Source: Branchiostoma floridae
Lineage: Eukaryota; Chordata; Leptocardii; Amphioxiformes; Branchiostomatidae
Direction of reading: 5' to 3'
Assembly (NCBI RefSeq): GCF_000003815.2
Contig: NC_049993.1
Coordinates: 8,478,675 to 8,542,674 of the forward strand
Length of the DNA stretch: 64,000 nt
A model generated the notes under the pieces. It was given only the letters and a program-made list of their open reading frames with translations, did no database searches and was not told where the DNA came from. The position numbers were made by a program, and so were the translations under genes. Positions 37,801 through 47,525 of this stretch are shown in pieces. Numbering within the stretch: the stretch's first letter is position 1; each line of letters opens with the position of its first letter.

Positions 37801-38777
37801 AACAATAATCAATTCTTTCTTTTTTTTCTTGCAATCTTGTCTTTAAGTGGAAGACTATGTTTTAACTATGTTTGTATTGTATTTGAAAGTCTAAGAAAAG
37901 TCAACTTTAGAATAGCGTCCAGTATACTTTCTTCTCAATGTTTTGTCCATTAGAAAAGAACATTAATCTGTTATGTTTGGGCTGTTCCTGACATTGTCTG
38001 ACATATAAGCTGATAATGATGGGGAATTTACATTCTGTGCATACCTTATACACATACACACTTTCTCCAATTGTGTACATGTACGTAAACCTCACACCAT
38101 TTCCTAAATACTACAACTTGTAGTACAAGAACTTTTTGTCAAATAAGAAAGCAATCAATCCATTTCAATCAGGTCAATAACTTTTTTTATCAACCTGTGA
38201 AATTATGGAAAGCCAGTTTGACAATTTGCTATAGATACCCCGGTATTCTATTTTGCAGTTGCCATACACAAGTAATGAAATTCAATGTTGATTTCTTTTC
38301 TTGGACCAGTATTCTACTTTGTTCAAACCTCATTTTCCCAAAGCCTTGGTCAGACAGACAATATCATACAAGTATATGAAATCCACATTTGTTGTTTGTT
38401 TGGATGCCGTTAAGTTATCTTGTTTTGTTGTTAAAGAATATAAGAGAAACATATCAGAGTAATTCCTCACCTTTGGTGAGTGCATGTATGCCCATCTTGA
38501 CTTGTGAGAAGTTTCCACTGCCAATCTCCGCCCGTAATCTGTAGAAGCCGATCCTCTTCCCGAGGGTGACCTCCTTCTGAATCTTCTCGTCATTGCTCAG
38601 GTCATAGGTCACCCTCTCGTAGGGGGACAGCTTGCGCTCCTTTCGCGGGAAGTCGGGGGAGGTGACGGGGAGGTCTGCCTCGTGATTGGACGAGATGTAG
38701 TGGTTGCCTCCCATCTTGAGGTGCTGCTTCTCGATAAGCGCCGGACTGGGATGCACCACGGCGGTTGTCTTGGACAT
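22892..38777 (-). CDS. NIM1K: NIM1-type serine/threonine kinase (AMPK-related), complete
   Basis: Four exons on the minus strand join in phase: 38471-38777 (start ATG at 38777), 27511-27632, 25469-25615 and 22892-23644 (stop). They give about 442 residues; human NIM1K has 436. The N-terminal exon carries [20 protein letters not shown] (glycine loop region). Exon 2 carries [12 protein letters not shown] with the ATP-binding Lys. The last exon has HRDLKAEN (catalytic loop), DFG, and the T-loop [13 protein letters not shown], whose Thr is the LKB1 phosphorylation site in this family. The tail contains [17 protein letters not shown] and ends KLCTIL, close to the KFCSIL end of NIM1K. The family acts downstream of LKB1; substrates here are unknown. 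All catalytic residues are intact. Confidence 0.95.
23645..24910 (-). repeat. Tandem array of ~7 units of 145-200 bases copying the last-intron splice acceptor of NIM1K
   Basis: Units begin near 23644, 23824, 23966, 24121, 24315, 24484 and 24826. Each shares a GCTGCAAG(G)AA.ACAGACAATAACT-like start, a TATTCATG-(G/A)ATAGGGACAATCA middle and a TATACTGGGTCCTTCCTCTGT end. The first unit overlaps the acceptor of the last kinase exon (minus strand: pyrimidine tract, CTTGCAG, exon). Minus-strand copies of the acceptor persist in most units. One unit is interrupted by the MITE at 24603-24814. Confidence 0.75.
24603..24814 (+). mobile_element. MITE of the TACTGTAAATGCAGAAA family, copy 1
   Basis: Starts TACTGTAAATGCAGAAATAT and ends with the inverted AAATGCATTTACAGTA. 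The interior is a chain of short inverted CGCGGTGG/CCACCGCG motifs separated by TTAATTT-like spacers, giving extensive self-pairing. This family recurs at 32048-34054, 35491-35661, 37172-37388, 42741-42937 and, degenerate, 40342-40426. It is noncoding. Confidence 0.88.
25751..26828. mobile_element. 1.08-kb DNA transposon remnant, TIR AACGGG...ACGGTACG
   Basis: The left end (AACGGGGGCCGCCCTAAGAC, then GGTACGGATTTTTTGCT) and the complement of the right end (AACGGGAGGTGCCCCAACAC, then GGTACGCTTTTTCTT) match. The left end has an internal duplicate of the CGTAAGACGGT block, and another TIR-like block (GCGTACCGAGTTAGGCAC) is at about 26566-26585. No transposase frame is visible. It lies in the NIM1K intron 25616-27510. 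The superfamily is not clear. Confidence 0.6.
27780..27962 (+). repeat. Possible retrotransposon 3' end with (ATTC)n tail
   Basis: TACAATGTAAATTGCAATAC, a GTGAGTGGAATATATTTCAGCC block and a run of about eight ATTC repeats resemble the block at 7850-7975. This is typical of the 3' end of some non-LTR retrotransposons. No coding sequence is attached. It lies in the first NIM1K intron. Confidence 0.45.
28620..28937. mobile_element. hAT-like MITE, TIR CAGGGCTCGAAAT
   Basis: A 318-base element begins CAGGGCTCGAAAT and ends ATTTCGAGCCCTG, with further inner pairing (CTGGGTGCA...GTGCACC / GGTGCAC...). ATGATG occurs immediately on both sides (28614-28619, 28938-28943). The CAGGG end suggests the hAT superfamily, although hAT normally makes 8-base duplications. 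A degenerate relative is at about 36358-36699 and another fragment at about 40800-41000. Confidence 0.8.
29986..30365. repeat. Three-copy tandem repeat, period ~127-130 bases
   Basis: Three units start near 29986, 30113 and 30243. Shared blocks are ACTGTTC.TGTCA, CCATCTTACAT.TGATGATG, TTGTTGGACTTCT and CAGTTTCTTCTGGCAAAAAC. Units differ by point changes, so the array is old. It is in the first NIM1K intron. Confidence 0.8.
31215..31895. repeat. Two diverged direct copies of ~180 bases
   Basis: The segments 31215-31395 and 31712-31895 share the same order of blocks: AGGACTTTGTGATG, AGACAAAAAGCTTC, a TGTAATTG block with GAACACA, ACACGTGCATG(T/C)ACATTGC and CCTTGGG. They look like an old local duplication in the first NIM1K intron. 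Confidence 0.65.
32048..34054 (+). mobile_element. MITE (TACTGTAAATGCAG family), copy 2, split by a hAT-like insertion
   Basis: The left half of the MITE (32048-32165) and the right half (33955-34054) are colinear with intact copies such as 24603-24814 and the complement of 35491-35661. They are separated by the 1,789-base element at 32166-33954. Removing that element and one copy of CTACAGTG restores the CTACAGTGCATGGTGCTACC sequence seen in the other copies. Confidence 0.88.
32166..33954. mobile_element. hAT-like element with 8-base target duplication, nested in a MITE
   Basis: The element starts CAGCGTTCCCGCCAGG and ends CCTGGCGGGAACGCTG, and is flanked by the 8-base direct repeat CTACAGTG (32158-32165 and 33955-33962). 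An 8-base duplication and a CAG-type end are diagnostic of hAT transposons. Subterminal TTGGACGCAT blocks occur near both ends in different orientations. I recognise no transposase, so it is probably non-autonomous. The interior has CCAAT/ATTGG motifs at about 32700-32850 and a short open frame ending near 33294 that I cannot assign. Confidence 0.85.
35112..35177. repeat. Perfect 66-base palindrome (31-base arms, 4-base loop)
   Basis: The left arm 35112-35142 starts AGTCGGAAATGTTCAG. The right arm 35147-35177 is its exact reverse complement. The loop is TCAT. The centre is AT-rich (AAATTATTTATAT). It lies in the first NIM1K intron and matches no other element I can see. Confidence 0.9.
35491..35661 (-). 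mobile_element. MITE of the TACTGTAAATGCAGAAA family, copy 3
   Basis: Reverse-oriented copy. It starts TACTGTAAATGTATTTAAGT and ends TTTCTGCATTTACAGTA, with inner GCGGTGG/CCACCGC pairs. It includes the GTAGCACCATGCACTGTAG block used to define the empty site of the nested insertion at 32166. Confidence 0.85.
35690..36060 (-). mobile_element. tRNA-derived SINE plus partial second copy
   Basis: On the minus strand CCTAGTGGTTATGG (A box-like) and GGTTCGAATCC (B box, around 35810-35820) form a tRNA-like head, followed by a body with CCAGAAAAATCAATATTGCC and GGCCAGCTAA. The same body is repeated just upstream on that strand (about 35935-36010; CCAGAAAAATCAATATACTG, TGGCCAGCTAACGTCA), so two related copies lie side by side. 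It differs from the SINE at 3905-4400. Confidence 0.65.
36358..36699. mobile_element. Degenerate relative of the CAGGGCTCGAAAT hAT-like MITE
   Basis: The left end GGGCTCAAAAAACATGGTGCA and right end TTGGAGCCCTG have the same layout and length (about 340 bases) as 28620-28937. Inner matches include CTAGTATACACCATATTCTTGACAT-type sequence. The ends have decayed. Confidence 0.55.
37172..37388 (-). mobile_element. MITE of the TACTGTAAATGCAGAAA family, copy 4
   Basis: Starts TACTGTAATTTGCATTTAAC and ends ATTTCTGCATTTACAGTA. The inner GCGGT/ACCGC pairs are partly decayed (GCGGTCATTTTAAGTTCACGG). It lies in the first NIM1K intron, about 1.1 kb from the kinase first coding exon. Confidence 0.8.
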
Positions 38778-39250
38778 GTCGCTCGCTCGGCGCCAGGGCT
38801 CACACGCACGTCCATGCAGAGCCCTGCCGAGCTGCTACGATCCTCGCGGGATTCTCCGGAGCGACCGGGAGGAGGTCAGCGGCCATCCTCCGCTCTCTCC
38901 CTGCGTGATACCCGTCACTCTTCCCCTCAGAACTCGCCAATCAGACAAACGGCCTGGAGCAGGGATGCGTTACAGTTACCATGGACGACAAGGCTAATAA
39001 TGGCCAGGGCTGTGCCCTCCCTCCTGGGGCAGGCGATATTCACCAGGGCTAATGGACTGTTATCATCCCTGAAAGCATGTAATGGCTTTGTTTGTCAAAC
39101 AGCGACCTCTGACCCCGCTGATTCACCAGGTGTGCTCCGGTGCTTCCTGTGATCTAGACGTGTCTTCTGGTGGCGGTCATGGCGAGACAGGTGTTCCAGC
39201 CGCGAAGATCCGGCTATAGCCGCTGGCGGAGTCTTATGTCAGTCCTGCAG
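38778..39250 (-). promoter_or_regulatory. CpG-rich 5' region of NIM1K, probable promoter
   Basis: Immediately 5' of the kinase start codon the DNA becomes GC- and CpG-rich (GCTCGCTCGGCGCC near 38783, CTCGCGGGATTCTCCGGAGC near 38853), unlike the AT-rich surroundings. This is typical of a chordate promoter/5' UTR. An upstream ATG at 38815 opens a frame of about 68 codons overlapping the kinase start and might lower its translation. The transcription start was not located. Confidence 0.55.
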
Positions 39251-40012
39251 GCTGTCAGGAGCTGGCAGTGGCATCAGATACAGTTGCAGGCTGTACTACT
39301 TTTGGCCTGTGGGGGGGAGGACATAACAATATATGTAACTTGACAATCAGTGCAAATACATAATGTAAAAGACATTCAAATACATTCTGTTTTTGTACAA
39401 TTCAATCTCTACAACAGATAAAAAGGGGGGGATTTACTTCCAGACGTTTCGATTGACATCCATCACTCTTCTTCAGCGTTACTAGAACGTATGTTAATAG
39501 ATAAGACAAAAAACAAAAAAACAATACAAAAAAATTTTGAGGATACAATGTTTCTAGACGACCAAATCTTAGCTGGACAACAAGCTATTCAGAATGGAAA
39601 TCTACAACGACAGCCTTTTCCTGATACACAGTAATCCATTAAGATGATACAATGATAATATTTAAACTTTAACCTACTTTTCTTAGAAATATTCCTGTTT
39701 CCTGGTAACTATCAGGTCATGAATAATTGAGCCACAGAGTAACTTCTTGTTCACCTTTTTTGAGGATGTTAAAATACAATCTTGATGGTATTTGTCACTT
39801 TTCATGGCACGACAGTAAGTTGGGAATGCTATTCTAAGCATTTGAATGACATTTCACTCTTTTGCTACTCGCACTGACATACATGTATTCTTGGCATCTT
39901 TCCTACAAGTGTTACCAAGTATCTGACAAATAAGACAAGAGAGTGCCAAATGTTTCGATCGATTCCACACATATATTAGGGACAGCTGTGGATGCCAATA
40001 ATCTTCAGTGAC
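39251..40012. other. Intergenic, no gene seen
   Basis: AT-rich DNA with no credible open frame, RNA gene or clear transposon end. Confidence 0.45.
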
Positions 40013-40020
40013 CTCATTAC

Positions 40021-40265
40021 TAGTCTAGCCTCTACAAGGCTCAGCAGATAGTCGGTCAAATAGTAGAAATAGGACAAATGGAGGAAATAGTACACTAGGG
40101 GAGTTGGCCAGTCAGTGGAGTCAGTACATGACCCACGGAGCCTGTGCGGGGCTGTGTACTGACTCCTCTGGCCAGCCGACTCCCCTAGCGCTCTATTCCC
40201 TCTATTTGTCCAATTTCTACTATTTGACTATTACACTAATGATCCATGGAGCCTGGTAGAGGCTA
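40021..40265. mobile_element. Foldback hAT-like MITE with 8-base target duplication CTCATTAC
   Basis: The 245-base element is one long inverted repeat. The left arm runs from TAGTCTAGCCTCTACAAGGC to GTCAGTACA; the right arm is the complement, ending CCAGGCTC...GAGGCTA. It is flanked by the exact direct repeat CTCATTAC (40013-40020 and 40266-40273). An 8-base duplication with TAG-type ends fits the hAT superfamily. Confidence 0.85.
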
Positions 40266-40341
40266 CTCATTACAACATAACATGCACTTTCGTCCCTAAG
40301 ACTCTAGACTTCATTACAAATCGGATTCTAGTCAAATCCAC

Positions 40342-40426
40342 TACTGTAAAAAGGGAAATATTCACTGTTTTTGCAGTGACTTATTTGCTTCTTAAAACCA
40401 CAGCAAACATTTCCCATTTTACAGTA
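40342..40426. mobile_element. Short degenerate TACTGTAAA...TTTACAGTA element
   Basis: Starts TACTGTAAAAAGGGAAATAT and ends ATTTCCCATTTTACAGTA, forming a near-palindrome of about 85 bases. The ends match the TACTGTAAATGCAG MITE family and the interior resembles a decayed, shortened copy. Confidence 0.6.
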
Positions 40427-42090
40427 AAATCCTCTTTTTTTTTTAAAGTAAAACCTGGCAGAACAGTTTTAACTACAAATTTCACTTAAAGCCACTGCAA
40501 ACACTCCATTTTTTCTGAGATTAAATCTTCCTTTTAACAGTATATTCCTGTCATTACGATGTCCTTAGAATTACAAACCCAACAGACGATCCCCTGCCTG
40601 GCATTAGTCTAAACAGTTCATCAGAGCGACAAGCTTATTACTTTGTACACCAAACCACAACATGCCTAGCTGAAGAGGCATGTTAATTGCAAGGGGACCA
40701 AAGTAAGTGATAGCTGTGACGTACATGGTCTCCAAATGCTGAATGTACCTGTGCTACAGTCAACACAACAAGGGCGCTATACTTGGTACACTGCAAGGTT
40801 GCAAGCAAATTAGCATATAAACTTTTGTAAACCTAATTTTTTACTGTGGGTGCACTGATGCACCTACATTGTAGATACATGTGTAGGTTATGTATGTAAA
40901 GCTATCATTGTACACTAGTACATGTAGCATATTTGTATTCTTAAGATTTATATGTCAGAAGAAAAGTACATGACCTACCTCTTTAAGATTACATAGTTAC
41001 AATTGTTTTAAAATTCAATTCTGAAGAGACTCACACTGTAACTTAAAGATACTGTATTGTCATTTTACTTGTTGTTGTCTCAACTCAAATAATTTCTCTG
41101 CATCTAATCAAATTTTGACATATGTGAAGTAATGTGTTCGATATCGATCCATATATGCACGTATGTAGATGTCGATGTGCTGGTCCTGGGTATTTAAAAC
41201 TTCAAAGGAGTGTCCCATCTGTCTCTTACCATGACCATAATCATACTTTGGTAAACCAGCAGGCCTATATTTAGGTGACAAAACACTTGAAATAGCAATC
41301 AGTTCATTTCCTACACTGTACATCTGTGTCAGAGAACTGGAGCGGAATAGTGTTGCAGAAGTAGAGCTCACTGACACCAGTGACACGAGAAGAAGAAGAA
41401 GAAAGAACAGACCCTTAAGACATATGTCTGCATAAGCAAATGGCAAATGATTCAATTTGAAGCAGGTACGTGTGTGTTGTTTATCCCAAAGGGCACTGAA
41501 ACCATCTATATACAGAATCAAAATCAAATTTATTCAGGTATCAAGACATAAATGTGTCAATTTGAAACATGAACATATTTCAGACTTGCAGCACAGACAC
41601 CAAACCAAATCCGATAGTCCGAAGGAAGACATGTACAAATGCTTATGGCCAAAGGTATGATGCTTCCCCGACCCTTAATGGTACTCAAAGGATAACGTGG
41701 GATTTGTGCAATGTCTACCATTACTGGTCTAGGCAGCAGGCATACTCACTCAGGGGATGGTCAACGTGTGTTAAAGTGCACAGGGGAGAGAAGTGGAAAT
41801 CCAAGGTGTCATTGGTTCATACATAACTGCATCCGTCCATTACATACTACACGTAAGGTTTTACACATGTAGACAGCAGTAATCTATAGGGATATCTTTC
41901 ATCGTAGTACATCTCACATATCGGAATTATGCTGATTGGTTGAAGGACGCCCATACATTAACAGGTGGGTAATTTGACACATTGAATTGCAAAAGCTTCA
42001 AAGCCACAATTTGGAATGCCATTTCCCAAAGGACTCAGACTCATCAGAGGAAATAACCATCTTGCTTCTGTAACAACGGCTAGTCTCAAG

Positions 42091-42455
42091 TAAGGCCCAA
42101 TCTACACATGTAGTTTTTACCGATATCTGTGGAGATGTCAGGAGGGATCTAGAACGTAGGGGGCCGGACACCCATGGCGCTTGCAGTCATAAACATATAG
42201 CGCGGTTTTCCAAATTGCGTTATATGCTAATGAGCCTTCCCGAAGTCGGGAAGCATCTACACGCGCGCGAAGCTGTCGGGGACCCCTGCTAAGCTATCGG
42301 TAAGGTATCGTACGAATGATCCCGACCTTTCGGGAGAAATTTTCCCGATATCGTAATGGCGATATAGTAGTTCCATCTAGACGATAAAAAAAAGCTGTCG
42401 GCGAGAGGTTGTAGGCTCGCCGATATCGGGAAAAACTGTGTGTAGATCGTGCCTA
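42091..42455. mobile_element. MITE with ~35-base imperfect TIRs
   Basis: The left end TAAGGCCCAATCTACACATG (continuing TAGTTTTTACCGATATC) pairs with the complement of the right end (TAGGCACGATCTACACACAG, continuing TTTTTCCCGATATC). The interior has several CGATATCGGG-like palindromes and is GC-richer than the flanks. There is no coding sequence; the superfamily is unassigned. Confidence 0.75.
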
Positions 42456-42740
42456 AATGTCTTGCAGCTCCATTTGTATGCTATCCCTGAACCAAACTAT
42501 GCTTCAGGTACAAACAACAAGTGCTTTACATCAGACTAACAGAAAAAGTCATATAAACATGTCCGTCTAAAGCAATTAGACTTTGACCTCAGCAGTTCAT
42601 ATACAAGAGTTAATGATTAATTCATGACCTGCACACGGCTGCTGTTTTTACGACACAAGGAAACAAACGCTGAAGAAAAAACATAAGAACAGACTTTTCT
42701 TTCCTCTACTCTAGTCTAGGCCCTATATTGGACGATAAGA

Positions 42741-42937
42741 TAACTGTAAATGCAGACGTTTTCGCAGTGGTTTTATGTTCACGATTTTCACGTTGGCAAT
42801 TCACCACAAACTTAAACCCACTGCAAACATTTTTTCCATGGCAGTGCATGGTGCTACTGCAAACTTAAAACCACAGCGAACAGTCCTTTTTCCCGCTATC
42901 ACGAAATTAAATCCCCACAAACTTAAATGCATTTACC
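42741..42937 (+). mobile_element. MITE of the TACTGTAAATGCAGAAA family, copy 5
   Basis: Starts TAACTGTAAATGCAGACG and ends AACTTAAATGCATTTAC. The CGCGGTGG motifs are mostly decayed to CACTGC/GCAGTGG forms. The block order is the same as at 24603-24814. Confidence 0.8.
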
Positions 42938-43182
42938 AAAATAGATCTAAGCAAGACATAGTCTTATGTAAGTCAAAGCATTAAATAACTTGTATGATTC
43001 TGTACTGGAATATTGCACATACACATAACATGTACATTTGTACATGTAGGACGTAAAATGTCAATCTAATACCCTCACAGATGAACTTTCATTTGAATGT
43101 ATGATGTATGTTACAGAACGTCTTCTTTGATATACATACTATGTACATGTATAATAAAGAAGAAGTGGTGCAATGCTGAGGG

Positions 43183-43512
43183 CAGGGATAAACAAGTCCA
43201 CTAGCCCTATTGTCCAGGGCAAGTGAAAGTGCTGTTCGGGCAAGTGCATGTCCTACCCCACTTGTCCGATCGGGCAAGTAAGATTTTTCCATTGATTTTA
43301 GTGCAATTTTGATATACTTGTTACTTTTTACAGTCATGACATCAAGCAATTGTCTACAGAGAATTCCATTGCTGGAAGTGAAAATGCATATACTACATGT
43401 AGTTACAGTGACATTTGAATTTTGGGCAAGTGAAAAATTGGTTCGGGCAAGTACATTTTTTATGTGCTTGCCCGATAGGACACGTGGATTTTAGAAAACT
43501 TGTTCAACCCTG
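43183..43512. mobile_element. hAT-like MITE, TIR CAGGG-T-AACAAGT
   Basis: The left end CAGGGATAAACAAGTCCACT pairs with the complement of the right end (CAGGGTTGAACAAGTTTTCT), followed by an inner CCTAT.G..C.GGGCAAG pair. GGGCAAGT recurs several times inside. GAGGG lies next to both ends. Size and end type resemble 28620-28937, but the interior is different. Confidence 0.75.
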
Positions 43513-46500
43513 GAGGGGAAGAAGATACAAGTTGTAACTTTTCAGCAAGTTTCAAAGGACGCTGCCTAAAATGTCCTGTCAGTTTCCATCTCAGCAACCC
43601 GCAGACTATTAAACACATGGAGGATTTATGGGCCACGTTCCCAAGGGTTAGGATAGTATCAGTCTGCTGGGCTGTGATAAGAGGCTTGGTTCTATCCAGC
43701 CTACTCCTGGTGCATTAAGTCAGGTGCCTCATGCCTCTTACACAAGACAAGCAATGGTCTGGGGAAGCCTGCACTGACAGATAAATGGCAGTTAATGGGA
43801 TCCTTACAATAGTGCAGAAGCAAGGTCTATGACATCCGAGTGTCGTATAAAACTTGCTTGTTGAAGACCTCATTGATCAATCGGAGGAATATATTGTTCC
43901 TCGCAGCCATGCTGTATCCTACAACTGTTAGAGAATGAAATTCTTTATCAAAATGTGTTATAGTCCAGACATTAATGTTATGAATCATCTTTGCGGTTGC
44001 TACGATTCTTGACTGTTGCACCCAGGAAAAGGAAATTTGAGAAACATGAAAGTAACCTTTTTTAGATCTCTACAGCTTTTTATTCATATTTCATGGTTGC
44101 CATGCATTTAATTACATACTGCAGTCTCCAATCTTGGCCCTCCGTTGCAGTCTGCACACATAACAACATCCCCAATTATACCTTGAATAGGTACGTACTT
44201 GAATAACGGGGGCTATGTCAGTGCTTTGACTGAAATCTTATCACAAAAGGTTGAGGTTTACATTTGTATGCAGGTAGACAATCATTTAGAAATTACAATT
44301 GGCATTCATGCATACAATAATTTCAGTCACATACGTTTTTTCTTCTCTATACATTTTAATCATTCAAACAACAAGACGCAAGGCCGGGCATTTCAGTGCA
44401 TAGCAGGGGAAGTAACGGAACAAACTGGCGTGTCAGGCAAATAGCAACACACAAAGCCCCTGTCAAACACCTGCTCTCTTCAGGAAAAGCACATACACAT
44501 GAATGTGCAGGTCTTATTTGCCACAATGACTTGGAATTTTTAGTGGATCAACCTAAGGCCTAACTCAACAACACATTTAAAAGTATCCTTGGGAATAAAA
44601 CTGCTGCTGTGAAACATCCTTGTTCCCTATATTGTTAAATAATCAATTATGCCATTGGAGCTATAGAAACTTGTATCAAACATCAAACATATAGTGCCTT
44701 TGTAAATACATTGTTGTACTAGGAAACAGGTCACATACTGTGCTGTAGGTTATTATTCCTTTGACAGTTTGAGAAAATGCTTGTTGACAATTTACATATA
44801 ACTTGAACCAAACAAAAACTTTGTGTTAATTTACTGATAGACATTAGAGCGGCCAGGATAAAACATCTCCAGATCCATTCACATTGAGACACACAGGTCT
44901 AATGGAAACAAGGACAATTGTATTCTATTATATATAATTGTCCTCAGTAGAAATAATGTATTAGTAATATATGTAATACTATTACATGGCTCTAATATCA
45001 TAATCATTCAAATCATCATCGCTAGTTGCCCAGATATTCTCAGCTTTTCATAAATCATCAAATACATTGAAATAAACAGCATCAAGCAAAGTCTGCTACA
45101 TCCACTAGCCATAAAAACAGACCCGTTTTACGATAAGTACTGTATGACAGCTTTGTGTATCCTACGTCATACATCTGCAACCATAGCAACTGTTAATATA
45201 TTTATGCAGCCATGTGGTAGAAATGTTTTCCTGGAAATTTCTGTACATCCAAATAAGGAAATACCTGATCCCAGGTGAGAATGTTTCCGCTGTGGTTTAG
45301 AGAAGGGCACAGGTACATGAACTTTAATAGCATTGACACCTGGGTCAACGTATTATCTTCATACATAATTCACGATTCCAGTTCCAAACTGGCTTACTTG
45401 TGGGTAAAGCGAACAAAGTGGCTGTTGTATAAATCAATCACACAAAATGAAATCATACACCATCATCTAGGCCTTGGACTGTTATTAATGTTTGTTTAAA
45501 TTTTGGGCAAACAAAGGTGTGATATAGCCTAAAGGCTCAGTCAATAGAAAACCAGAAAAGTACATGAAGTTCTTAAATTTGAACTGAATATTGCACAATT
45601 CTCCAAACATTTTGAGATATTCAAATATGTCTAATTCATAGAAACAACTATACAGAACATTGACAACATCAGTTACAGGCATTTATTCGTGATTCACAGG
45701 TTCTTAAAGATTAGATATTTCTTCTCAAAGCTGAGTCCCTTTGGGACTACTTACATAGTTTAGTAGCATTAGCAGTGCCAGCTGCAAGAGTGACAAAAGC
45801 TAATCTTCTTACCAAAATCAAGGATGTTATATAAGTTATAAGACCTTGCCAGAATACAACAGGACTCTGAGAAATCTACAACAAACTGCACTTTGAAAGT
45901 TCAAAACCCCACTAAAAACACAGATATAACAAAAAGGTTTTTATCTATTTACACTGTGCGGTCATGGCAACGAGAAGGGACCCTTTTTTCGACAGACACC
46001 TTTTATGGTGAACTGGAGCACAGAGTCCATTTATTTGTCACCGAAAGGTCAGCTGTCAAAGTCTCTGTACTTCCTTTAGAAATGGAAGGTGCTTGGACCA
46101 CATGATGGACTGGTCCTTCCTACATTAACAAGTATAACAGGGCGGGCATGCTGACCCCATTAACGCACATCATTTCTAACGATAACGAGAGAAGCCATCA
46201 AAATACATTATGGGTTCCTTGCGGTCTGGATGCAAGCATTGTTAGTTTTAGTATGCTCTCTCTCTCAGTCAGGCACTGGAAGCGACTAAGAGAGAATACT
46301 AAAACCTAAAAGCTAAGTTCCTTAATGCCTACAGATAAAAAAAGACTAAAATCACTATAAAATCCACAGATAAAAAAATGAAATACAGGCACGGCATTTG
46401 TCAGAAGTATAGTCAAACTGACAAAAATATGGCATTACTGAAATAAAATTGGAGCAAACTGCAAAGAAATTACTCTGATGACAAAAGACGGAAGGAACCA

Positions 46501-47410
46501 CAGCAATCATTTGTGCATAATAACCAGTCATTTACCTTGATAGGCCGGTTAGTTGCCATGACTACATCAAACATGTGTAAGTCTAATCTGAAAATGATCC
46601 CTGTGGACAAGTAATTGTCTGACGTGCCCGCCAAAGATTAGACATGTGTTTGTTACCAAGAAACCCTACAAAACATCTTCAAATGTAACATGAGACAGTC
46701 GAGTCTACATCCCGTGTATTGTTAAAGATGACAAGAATTAGTGTGTAACATCTCATTGAAATTATAGTACCAATGGCAGACAATAGATGAAGCAGACTGA
46801 AGCATTTGATATCAATGGGGGCATACATAAGAGGCTTCCATTACTAGGGGTACTTACTAGACCATAAAACATCTATGGCTTCTACCATTCCTACATGTAT
46901 GACCCATGAAATGATTTTTTCACATATAGGTTTTTATGATGATAATGGTTTCAACTGAAAATGAAAATAAAAACTGAATTTTGTTTTTGTAAACCATATT
47001 CCAAGAATATCCTTGATGTTTTCATTTTTCCTGAAGCCATTGAAGGATTTACAAGAAGAAGGGCAGGTTGGCTTTGTTATTCCATATGGTTGTTACACGG
47101 TTGTTATGGATGATGTTCAAAACACTTGTTACATAAATACAGGAGATCTGCTTCATAATCCTATTTGCCGCACCATCAAACATTGGGAGGGATTGGTGTT
47201 GACATAAGGAGAAAAATACATAGTTTTCCATTTATGCGAAACAATAAAATAAGGAATCAGAACCAGTATATTACACCTCTACAATTGTCCCCGTGATGAG
47301 AAGTTGATAAACACCACCGATGACAATACATACTAACTTCAAGTTATTACCTTTTTATCTGTACCAGGATTTGTTCAGTGAGTCCAAAGTAAGATGAAAC
47401 ATTTGGGAAA
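43513..47410. other. AT-rich intergenic region
   Basis: No convincing gene. A small hairpin (AGGACAATTGT...AATTGTCCT, 44910-44943) is followed by an AT palindrome near 44960-44992. Short open frames show no domain or codon bias. Confidence 0.4.
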
Positions 47411-47414
47411 TACC

Positions 47415-47525
47415 TTAATCTCCAAGCAGATATAGCAGGTAAAAATTGTAACATTTCTCAAGCTCCCAGTTCTGTGTTTGAGAAAACATCACGATTTTGC
47501 TGTTTTACATCTGCTTGGAGATTAG
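47415..47525. mobile_element. Short foldback MITE, TIR TAATCTCCAAGCAGAT
   Basis: The arms TAATCTCCAAGCAGATATAG and the complement of CATCTGCTTGGAGATTA face each other over about 110 bases, with partial inner pairing (GCAGGTAAAA / TTTTGCTGTTTTAC). The core ATCTGCTTGGAGATT also occurs at 53426-53442 and 54492-54510, suggesting a dispersed family. Confidence 0.65.

Noticed and set aside
41108-41527. 139-codon minus-strand frame with a Leu-rich hydrophobic stretch that could look like a signal peptide
   Set aside because: The hydrophobic run comes from a GAAGAA-type simple repeat in antisense. No domain, splice context or homologue is recognisable.
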